A stretch of DNA of 5,465 nucleotides. Source: Candidatus Shapirobacteria bacterium. GTDB lineage: Bacteria > Patescibacteriota > Microgenomatia > UBA12405. The stretch spans positions 1 through 5,465 of the forward strand of contig QMND01000051.1 of assembly GCA_003647605.1 (NCBI GenBank), given 5' to 3'. Of the stretch, positions 1 to 3,953 are shown in pieces (position 1 is the stretch's first letter; the number at the start of each line of letters is the position of its first letter). The notes beneath the pieces are model-generated. The model saw only the letters and a list, made by a program, of their open reading frames with translations. It had not been told where the DNA came from and searched no databases. The position numbers were made by a program, and so were the translations under genes.

Positions 1-369
1 AACGCCGGGAATGAAAATCCTTGTCCGGTACGGGATCGCGCGGGGGTCTACAGCGCAACCGTCTTCTTCGTATGCATCGTCGCCGATGGCGGTTTTTCCG
101 TCTGCGTGAGGGCCACAGCAGCACGGGCCGGGGTCGTAAGCCGTTACAAGTGCTCGAATCCAAATATATTGTTTCTGCCGAGCCGGGCTTGACGGGAGTG
201 GCTTGGCCGTCACTGAGGAGGCAGGACGATGCGGTTTAGGAGGAGTGGACGCCCGGCCCGGCTTTTCTGTTTCGATAACCTCCAAGAAAAGAAGCATCAA
301 GCACCAAGCAGTTATCGCTCCAAAAAGCGCACCGCCAATAAAGCCTGCATGAGCTGGTTTAATGTTCAT
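1..369 (-). CDS. Membrane-anchored 3D-domain cell-wall protein (C-terminus off the left edge)
   Basis: An uninterrupted frame of 123 codons runs from ATG at 369 off the left edge. GGAG sits 7 nt before the ATG, and the start overlaps the upstream stop by 11 nt. Residues about 8-32 form one hydrophobic segment rich in Gly and Ala, with a GxxxGxxxG spacing (G9, G13, G17). Residues 36-67 are a Pro/Ser/Lys-rich linker. From about residue 68 the pattern is that of the 3D (Asp-Asp-Asp) domain: VTAYDPGP, paired Cys, ADGKTAIGDDA, then AVDPRAIPYRTRIFIPG. D90, D98 and D108 fit the conserved acidic positions; the rest of the domain is beyond the window. The 3D fold is a double-psi beta-barrel known from MltA-like lytic transglycosylases and phage or spore wall hydrolases. 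I infer a peptidoglycan-acting enzyme held at the membrane, possibly a lysis protein. The domain call is firm; a lysis role is not shown. Confidence 0.85.
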   Translation of the reverse strand, partial: MNIKPAHAGFIGGALFGAITAWCLMLLFLEVIETEKPGRASTPPKPHRPASSVTAKPLPSSPARQKQYIWIRALVTAYDPGPCCCGPHADGKTAIGDDAYEEDGCAVDPRAIPYRTRIFIPGV

Positions 370-736
370 CTTTTAGCTCCACAAAAAATTCTGTGTAGCG
401 GACGGGAGTAGCACTTCCGGGTGCAGTAGGGTTTCCGGGAGCATGGGTGGAGGTCCAGCATGGAGGGACGTCGCATCCAGCAGGAGGAGTCAGCACGGAG
501 CAGATCTCCCGTCCGCTGCTTGCTATCAAAAAGGCGGGAGGAGTCGAGACTCGGCAATCTGGGGTGCGTTTGCTGACGAGGAGAGGTGTATCTTCTGGGA
601 GATGCGGTTCGACTCCTCCCGCATAGTTTTTCTTTGTAGGGCGAACGGGTTCGATATCAGGAGACCCAAACAGAAAACCCAAGCCACGAGAAAGAAACCC
701 GTTCGCCTGAGAAATAGCGGCTTGACCCCTTGCCAT
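359..736 (-). CDS. Unrecognised Pro-rich 125-residue protein, partner of the 3D-domain gene
   Basis: The ATG at 736 is preceded by GGGAGGT with 8 nt to the start, and the TAA overlaps the next start by 11 nt, so the two genes are probably translationally coupled. I recognise no family. The N-terminal 30 residues are Gly/Ala/Phe-rich (ending near GLGFLFGSPD); the rest is rich in Pro, Thr and Ser with four scattered Cys (about positions 61, 78, 88 and 92) and repeated TPPA segments. There is no clear membrane segment or signal peptide; the first 25 residues are mildly hydrophobic at best. Its codons look GC-richer than those of genes to its right. Position next to a cell-wall protein suggests an envelope, lysis or virion-surface role, but this rests on context alone. 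The ribosome binding site and coupling are the main evidence that it is real. Confidence 0.65.
   Translation of the reverse strand: MARGQAAISQANGFLSRGLGFLFGSPDIEPVRPTKKNYAGGVEPHLPEDTPLLVSKRTPDCRVSTPPAFLIASSGREICSVLTPPAGCDVPPCWTSTHAPGNPTAPGSATPVRYTEFFVELKDEH
640..707. repeat. 12-bp perfect inverted repeat inside the Pro-rich gene
   Basis: GGCGAACGGGTT at 640-651 is the exact reverse complement of AACCCGTTCGCC at 696-707, with a 44-nt spacer. It lies inside the 5' part of the 359-736 gene, where it encodes ANGF and EPVR segments. It could fold in the mRNA, be a binding site, or be coincidental coding sequence. Confidence 0.6.
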
Positions 737-771
737 CGATTCCTACCTCCCTCGCGACACAGCGAAAACTT

Positions 772-839
772 TTGATGGAGAGGGAAACATCAAGGTGCCC
801 CCAGCCTGACACGCCAACTTGAAAACCCCTCTCCATCAA
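772..839 (-). repeat. Long interrupted inverted repeat / predicted mRNA stem-loop between genes
   Basis: TTGATGGAGAGGG (772-784) is a perfect 13-bp inverted repeat of CCCTCTCCATCAA (827-839). Inside the 42-nt loop TCAAG (790-794) pairs with CTTGA (818-822), and on the minus-strand RNA GUGUC can pair with GGCAC at the apex, giving a three-tier stem. The outer arm contains the TGA stop (836-838) of the upstream gene, and the structure ends about 35 nt before the ATG of the downstream gene. No U-run follows on either strand, so it is not an ordinary terminator. RNA processing, mRNA stabilisation, attenuation or a protein binding site are all possible. Confidence 0.7.
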
Positions 840-1054
840 CTGGTTTTCTGCATCTCCTTAATGTTCTCGGCCACCTTACCTATCCCGTAGAACCAGTCAG
901 CAAGAATCTTCTTGTCAAGTTCAGTTAGGTCATCCCAGACTTCACCGAGATGTTTGAGCTTCTCGTAGACACCTCTCTTCTTCATGTGCTCGTCTTCGGG
1001 GATGAATATTATGAGTCCTCCGGCACCTCTTTGCACGTTGAATCGTTTAATCAT
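836..1054 (-). CDS. Small unrecognised protein, 72 residues
   Basis: The ATG at 1054 overlaps the upstream stop by 8 nt, and GGAGG lies 9 nt before it. The protein begins with a short beta-like stretch (GGLIIFIPEDE, about residues 12-22). The remainder is charged and probably helical, with aromatic residues around WFYGIG. There is no membrane segment, signal peptide or familiar motif. Its stop codon lies in the arm of the 772-839 stem-loop. The tight overlap and ribosome binding site make it a credible operon member; function unknown. Confidence 0.75.
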   Translation of the reverse strand: MIKRFNVQRGAGGLIIFIPEDEHMKKRGVYEKLKHLGEVWDDLTELDKKILADWFYGIGKVAENIKEMQKTS

Positions 1055-1367
1055 CCCACTCAGCCTCCAGCTTCATTTCTTCAAAGATTTCCTCGCAGGC
1101 CCAGAAGAAACCGAGAATTATAAGCCCGAGCCTGCACTCTTCTTCTTGGTTGTCCTTCAAAGCCTCCATCGCGCCGCTCACAAGCTGGCTGAAAAGGGGA
1201 TATTTCCGCATGAGCTCCCCAAGGCTCTTAGGTTCCCGAACTGAGCGCAGAATAAGGTCGCGAACATACTCGCACCTTTTCGGCCCGCTCCACTTGTCGA
1301 AAAAGCGCTTTTTGATCGCATCGATGTGTTCGGGTGTAAGTTTTTTCTTCTTCACGGTCGACCCCAT
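1047..1367 (-). CDS. Small unrecognised helical protein, 106 residues
   Basis: I chose the ATG at 1367, beginning MGSTVKKKK, because GGGAG lies about 5 nt upstream. The frame stays open to a TTG at 1424, but that start has no good ribosome binding site and would overlap the 27-codon gene upstream. The protein has a Lys-rich N-terminus, then LTPEHIDAIKKRFFDKW, and appears all-helical throughout. A hydrophobic run (LGLIILGFFWA) near residues 80-92 precedes an acidic tail ending EAEWDD; this is more likely a buried helix than a membrane span. No family is recognised. It overlaps the next gene by 8 nt, implying coupled translation and perhaps a partnership between the two products. Confidence 0.75.
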   Translation of the reverse strand: MGSTVKKKKLTPEHIDAIKKRFFDKWSGPKRCEYVRDLILRSVREPKSLGELMRKYPLFSQLVSGAMEALKDNQEEECRLGLIILGFFWACEEIFEEMKLEAEWDD

Positions 1368-1398
1368 TTTGGCTCCCTGCTTCTGCTTTCGCGTAAAT

Positions 1399-1482
1399 TT
1401 AGCAAAAGCAAGCGTGCAAAACAAGAGTCACAACGCCGTGCGTGACGGCAACTTCCTGTGCCTCTTCAGCCTTCCGCGGCAT
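1399..1482 (-). CDS. Candidate 27-residue microprotein
   Basis: AGGGAGGTGA ends a few bases before ATG at 1482, one of the best ribosome binding sites in the window, and the frame stays open for 27 codons to TAA at 1399. The product starts MPRKAEEAQE, is charged in its first half, and ends in a short hydrophobic stretch finishing HACFC. It sits 47 nt after the stop of the gene upstream and about 31 nt before the next start, filling an otherwise empty gap in the operon. A small hairpin (GCCGT 1435-1439 with ACGGC 1445-1449) lies inside it. It is too short for homology reasoning. Alternatively it is a leader peptide controlling the gene that follows. Confidence 0.45.
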   Translation of the reverse strand: MPRKAEEAQEVAVTHGVVTLVLHACFC

Positions 1483-1529
1483 AGCGTCACCTCCCTAAAA
1501 AAGGACTCCAGAAAGAAAGCCCGGCACAA

Positions 1530-2021
1530 CTACTTTTGTTTCTGTTCCTTTAACTGCAGGACGAAAAGATGCGCGACCTCCGTCCCCCTTTCGAGGATGC
1601 ACCCCGCACTGAGAAACGCTCCGGCCATGAAGCGGCCCTGCTGACGCGGACTGAGCACAACTGGCATCACGACACAGCCCCTCAGTGCAGCGTCTTCAAG
1701 GGGAAGGATAACACCCAGAAGTCCGTCTTTCAGCTTGATTTCCTCCCGAAATCCAACTATGTAGAACCCTTCCTCAAGCTCGTCTTTCTCCTCGTCGGCC
1801 TTGCCCTTTACCACGAACCAAGAGTTCCCCTTCGGCCAGACCGGGCAGACCTTCTCCGAGACCAAGGAGCCGTTCGAGGGGAGAAAGGCTCCCCGCACCT
1901 TGAAAACAAGATCAACAGTAAGCAGAATCGAAAACTTGGTTGTTCCTGTTTCTTTGATGTTGCATATCTCAAAATTGTGAAATCCCTCTCTTGTCACAAG
2001 TCCCAACGAGAGAGTAGACAT
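1530..2021 (-). CDS. Possible divergent dUTPase-fold protein, 163 residues
   Basis: The ATG at 2021 follows an AGGAGGAG site and lies one base after the upstream stop. The C-terminal half looks like the trimeric dUTPase/dCTP deaminase jelly-roll: GFYIVGFREEIKL (about 85-97), GVILPL (103-108), VVMPVVLSPRQQGRF (117-131), then ILERGTEVAHLFVLQL (142-157), which resembles the family's G-x-x-IAQLVF closing strand. The usual catalytic features are not evident: no PRSS-like motif and no ID-x-x-Y-x-G; the equivalent region reads LSPRQQG. The N-terminal 80 residues (CNIKETGTTKFSILLTVDL and after) are strand-rich and not assigned. If the fold is right, it may be an inactive or repurposed member. It could also be an unrelated beta-rich phage protein; the call rests on pattern similarity only. 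Confidence 0.4.
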   Translation of the reverse strand: MSTLSLGLVTREGFHNFEICNIKETGTTKFSILLTVDLVFKVRGAFLPSNGSLVSEKVCPVWPKGNSWFVVKGKADEEKDELEEGFYIVGFREEIKLKDGLLGVILPLEDAALRGCVVMPVVLSPRQQGRFMAGAFLSAGCILERGTEVAHLFVLQLKEQKQK

Positions 2022-2022
2022 G

Positions 2023-2532
2023 CTACTCCTCCTCAACTTTCTCGGATAGAAACTCTATGAGCCCAGCTCCATCAACATGCTCAAGAAACTCGTCGAGCTT
2101 GCAGATGTAGAGCGCTATTCCGCCTTCCAAGTCAGCATAGATCGCATTTGCCGCAACCACTCCACTGTGCATCTCTATACGCATAATGTCTCCTTCGCTC
2201 ATTATCAAAAAAGGCGCACGTCTGTTTTTCTTAAGAATCAACATCGGAATTTTTCTGTTCTTTCTCGCAATTTCTTCAACTTCTGCCCACCACTTCATCA
2301 AAGGGCTTTTTGGTAAAAAAAGGTCCTCAAGCGCCCATGTTTTGCGCCACTTGACGCTTATCACGAACGGAAAACCTTCCGGATCGTCAACGCACACGAT
2401 ATCGCCGAGAGCTTTCTTTTCTGGCCATCCACCCGAAAGCGGTGCGCGTCTTAGTGTTTTTCCACACCAGGCACTGAGTTTGTTAGCAATTTCCCTTTCA
2501 AATCTATCTCCCTTTTTCTTAACATTTATCAT
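2023..2532 (-). CDS. PD-(D/E)XK nuclease-like protein (Hjc-type fold), 169 residues
   Basis: I chose the ATG at 2532 because AGGAGGAGG sits 7 nt upstream and the start forms an ATGA overlap with the preceding stop; the open frame further upstream lacks such a signal. The order of elements fits Hjc-like and phage PD-(D/E)XK nucleases: KKGDRFEREIANKL with a candidate helix-1 Glu (E12 or E14), basic LRRAPLSGGWP (27-37), catalytic-type Asp in LGDIVCV (D44), then the strand FPFVISVKWRK with K61. After it come WALEDLF, a helix with WWAEVEEIARK, and the core strand IPMLILKKNRRAP. Such enzymes cleave branched or double-stranded DNA. Oddly, the position normally holding D/E in (D/E)xK is Ser59 (S-V-K). 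The acidic residue may be supplied elsewhere, or activity may be weakened. The fold is likely; the substrate is not known. Confidence 0.7.
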   Translation of the reverse strand: MINVKKKGDRFEREIANKLSAWCGKTLRRAPLSGGWPEKKALGDIVCVDDPEGFPFVISVKWRKTWALEDLFLPKSPLMKWWAEVEEIARKNRKIPMLILKKNRRAPFLIMSEGDIMRIEMHSGVVAANAIYADLEGGIALYICKLDEFLEHVDGAGLIEFLSEKVEEE

Positions 2533-2801
2533 GAAGATTCCTCCTCCTTCACTCGCTCTCTTATAAAAAACGGCCACAGAAGTAATAGCGTTAAGACTTT
2601 CTTTCTCGGATAATCGAAATACTCACCAGTTTCGACAAGATACCTCTCCATGAGGTCCATTCCGACAATCCAAAGGTTAAAGAACATCATTATTCCAAGG
2701 AGAGCAGCGAGAGCACCTAGCCATTCACCCTCGTAGAATTCAAAGGCCGCGCACAAGATCTCCCAAGAAATCATCAAGCACAAAATCACTCTGTCAAACA
2801 T
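2529..2801 (-). CDS. Small integral membrane protein, 90 residues
   Basis: The start ATG at 2801 has AAGGAGGTG about 9 nt upstream and lies inside the end of the preceding gene (16-nt overlap); the TGA forms an ATGA junction with the nuclease gene. Hydrophobic segments lie at about residues 4-20, 28-47 and a shorter one at 68-80 (KVLTLLLLWPFF), so two or three membrane spans are likely. A charged loop (ERYLVETGEYFDYPRKK) precedes the last one and a Lys/Glu tail follows it. The size would suit a phage holin, but holins normally sit beside a lysis enzyme and this gene sits among DNA-metabolism genes. No family is recognised. Confidence 0.75.
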   Translation of the reverse strand: MFDRVILCLMISWEILCAAFEFYEGEWLGALAALLGIMMFFNLWIVGMDLMERYLVETGEYFDYPRKKVLTLLLLWPFFIRERVKEEESS

Positions 2802-3070
2802 GGCTGCTCACCTCCTTCAGTCACTTCTGTTAGATATTTGATAAACTTCCGCCTAATTTGCTCAAGAACTCCAATTGTGTTCTGAATCGTATAGAGCTTG
2901 CATTTAAACTCTTTTTCCTCAGGACTGCCAGTACAGAGCTTTATCTCGGCGTCCCAACACGGACACACTTCACATTGCGCCTTGAGATTCTTTAGCACGC
3001 TCTCAATACAATTCAGCAAATAGCATGCCTTTTTGTAGCTTTCATACCGAGCAACCTGCTCTTTCTGCAT
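2786..3070 (-). CDS. Cys-rich helical protein with CxxCxC motif, first gene of the left operon
   Basis: The ATG at 3070 is preceded by AAGGAGG, 5 nt away. The 94-residue product has a Cys cluster in mid-protein: C33-x2-C36-x-C38, then C46 and C57, flanked by helical segments at about 4-31 and 58-84, with additional Cys16, Cys21 and Cys91. The arrangement suggests a metal-binding (zinc or Fe-S) knuckle held by a helical hairpin, an inference from residue spacing only. I recognise no named family. It opens the leftward operon directly after the long non-coding region and overlaps the membrane protein gene by 16 nt, so the two products may be made in a fixed ratio. Confidence 0.75.
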   Translation of the reverse strand: MQKEQVARYESYKKACYLLNCIESVLKNLKAQCEVCPCWDAEIKLCTGSPEEKEFKCKLYTIQNTIGVLEQIRRKFIKYLTEVTEGGEQPCLTE

Positions 3071-3172
3071 AACTGCCTCCTTAATTTATGACTTCACACA
3101 TGTTAAGAAGAATACCACAAAACCCCCAAAAACGGCTCTGGGTGGCTTTAAAAGCGCTTCAGGGCTACCGAA

Positions 3173-3186
3173 GGTATTCAGATACC
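3173..3186. repeat. Short hairpin GGTAT-TCAG-ATACC
   Basis: GGTAT (3173-3177) and ATACC (3182-3186) form a 5-bp stem with a TCAG tetraloop, extendable by AAGG/CCTT-type pairing around a bulged C. CTTTTTG-like sequence follows on the plus strand, giving weak terminator character. On the minus strand it would lie in the leader of the 2786-3070 gene, about 100 nt before the start. Confidence 0.4.
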
Positions 3187-3204
3187 CTTTTGCCTCACAA
3201 AACG

Positions 3205-3246
3205 CTTTCTGAAGCCTCTGAGGCGCCTCTAAAGGCCTTCTGAAAG
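3205..3246. repeat. 42-nt imperfect dyad centred on GAGGCGCCTC
   Basis: CTTTCTGAAGCC at the left matches, with one mismatch and one gap, the reverse complement of GGCCTTCTGAAAG at the right, around a perfect GAGGCGCCTC core. It is a local GC-rich block in AT-rich surroundings, roughly 135-175 nt upstream of the first gene of the left operon. In a minus-strand transcript it would form a leader stem-loop; as DNA it could be an operator. No U-run follows the stem. Confidence 0.55.
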
Positions 3247-3380
3247 ATAGACCGCGACCTATAATCCCACCCTCGCGTCCGAATAATTTTCAAAACTTCA
3301 CAATGCTCCCCTGTTTTTTTTTACACATCTTTTTTTGCAACGACCCTGTTTTTTTCTGAAAACTATGAAGTTTATTTTTA

Positions 3381-3541
3381 AAAATTTACATGCCCTATTT
3401 TTCACGACTTATGGTCATTTTCGGTCTTTTTTTTAGAAACCCCCTGCAAAATTTTGCAAAGTTATAAGTCGCGACAAGAGCAGAGATTATTTCGCGAGCC
3501 GGCAAAATTTACATACCAAAAAGACACCGATTTTTCACAAC
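3381..3541. repeat. Duplicated module AAAATTTACATRCC ... ATTTTTCACRAC
   Basis: AAAATTTACATGCC (3381-3394) followed by ATTTTTCACGAC (3397-3408) recurs as AAAATTTACATACC (3504-3517) followed by ATTTTTCACAAC (3530-3541). The spacer is 2 nt in the first copy and 12 nt in the second, a difference of about one helical turn. Each half differs by one transition. The downstream bases are also alike (ATGGTCA and ATTGTCA). This looks like an old duplication of a composite binding site. Confidence 0.6.
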
Positions 3542-3562
3542 CCATTGTCAGCTCGCGACTTA
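3465..3562. repeat. TCGCGA inverted repeats
   Basis: TAAGTCGCGA (3465-3474) is the exact reverse complement of TCGCGACTTA (3553-3562). Between them TCGCGAGC (3492-3499) is the reverse complement of GCTCGCGA (3551-3558). Three TCGCGA hexamers thus lie in about 95 bases of otherwise AT-rich DNA, bracketing the second copy of the duplicated module. Confidence 0.5.
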
Positions 3563-3585
3563 AAAAATTAACTTTGATCCGGGTC

Positions 3586-3927
3586 TTACCAACACACGTT
3601 ACCCAACGGTAACAAAACGGTGACAAAAATGTGATAAAGTGCAGTGCATACTATAAAAAGCGTCGAGCATGACAAAAAAGTATAAAAAGTTGGCATAAGT
3701 GGCAAGAGATAAGTAAGATAGTCTAGTTTTATATTAAAAAGGGGGATAGACAACCCCCTGTAAATTTCAAAGTTTTGATTTAAATTATTATAGCATCGAG
3801 GGTTAGCGTTTTGAAAACAGACCTGAAAGTTTTGAAAATTATCAAAGTTATTCCGGCCTTCTTTACACAACTCTTTATTTTCCCGCGATTTCCGGAACTT
3901 CTTTTCTTTTCTCAACTTACGCATCAC
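3586..3927 (-). CDS. Doubtful ORF: basic N-terminus, hydrophobic C-terminus
   Basis: The frame starts GTG (3927) or ATG (3924); AAGGAG lies 9 nt before the GTG, which is the only argument for translation. The predicted 113 residues begin with a dense Lys/Arg stretch (MMRKLRKEKKFRKSRENKE), continue with Asn/Gln/Phe-rich sequence and end in about 45 hydrophobic residues with no pattern I recognise. Against it: a terminator-like hairpin, a candidate promoter and tandem 11-bp repeats lie within the frame, and the hydrophobic part is what a pyrimidine-rich strand encodes by chance. A short protein from the first 50 codons is conceivable. I list it as possible only. Confidence 0.2.
   Translation of the reverse strand: MMRKLRKEKKFRKSRENKELCKEGRNNFDNFQNFQVCFQNANPRCYNNLNQNFEIYRGLSIPLFNIKLDYLTYLLPLMPTFYTFLSCSTLFIVCTALYHIFVTVLLPLGNVCW
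3598..3639. promoter_or_regulatory. Operator-like tandem 11-bp repeats with a GTTACC/GGTAAC dyad
   Basis: CGGTAACAAAA (3607-3617), CGGTGACAAAA (3618-3628) and the weaker ATGTGATAAAG (3629-3639) are head-to-tail with no gap, so they repeat once per DNA helical turn. The first copy also forms a dyad, GTTACC-N4-GGTAAC (3598-3613). Such phased repeats are typical of repressor or initiator binding. They lie just downstream of the start point expected from the leftward promoter candidate at 3648-3675. Confidence 0.5.
3648..3675 (-). promoter_or_regulatory. Candidate leftward sigma-70-type promoter
   Basis: On the minus strand TTGTCA (3670-3675) and TAGTAT (3648-3653) are 16 nt apart, five of six and four of six matches to TTGACA and TATAAT. 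A related pair, TTGCCA (3700-3705) and TATACT (3679-3684) with 15-nt spacing, lies just upstream; both contain CTTTTTATA. The promoter lies past the 3736-3759 terminator and could serve the left operon through a leader of about 570 nt. AT-rich DNA produces such matches by chance. Confidence 0.3.
3736..3759 (-). terminator. Rho-independent-type terminator, leftward
   Basis: On the minus strand AGGGGG, an 8-nt loop TTGTCTAT and CCCCCT form a 6-bp stem running straight into a U tract (stem plus TTTT, then AATAT). It lies about 300 nt after the ATPase stop codon and is oriented to end transcripts of that gene. It falls inside the weak 3586-3927 frame, which argues against that frame being translated in full. 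Confidence 0.5.
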
Positions 3928-3938
3928 CGCTCGTAACT

Positions 3939-3953
3939 CCTTTTAGCAAAAGG
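3939..3953 (-). promoter_or_regulatory. Hairpin covering the ribosome binding site of the doubtful ORF
   Basis: CCTTTT (3939-3944), loop AGC, AAAAGG (3948-3953) form a perfect 6-bp stem. On the minus-strand RNA the 3' arm contains most of the AAAGGAG site (3937-3943) of the frame starting at 3927, so folding would hide it. The core TTTTAGCAAAA also occurs at 4044-4054 without the full stem, so this may simply be a repeated AT-rich word. Confidence 0.3.

Noticed and set aside
443..775. Plus-strand frame of 110 residues
   Set aside because: Antisense to the 359-736 gene, no ribosome binding site of note, and no recognisable protein pattern.
657..839. Minus-strand frame of 60 residues beginning in the stem-loop
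   Set aside because: It begins with TTG/ATG lacking a properly spaced ribosome binding site, runs through the stem-loop, and overlaps the well supported 359-736 gene by 80 nt.
772..839. Miniature transposable element with 13-bp terminal repeats
   Set aside because: No target-site duplication flanks the arms, and the right arm contains the stop codon of a gene that ends naturally there.
3651..3689. Archaeal-type TATA boxes (two copies of TATAAAAAG on the plus strand)
   Set aside because: The 3D-domain wall enzyme points to a bacterium and no plus-strand gene follows. They are the reverse of the CTTTTTATA parts of the leftward promoter candidates.
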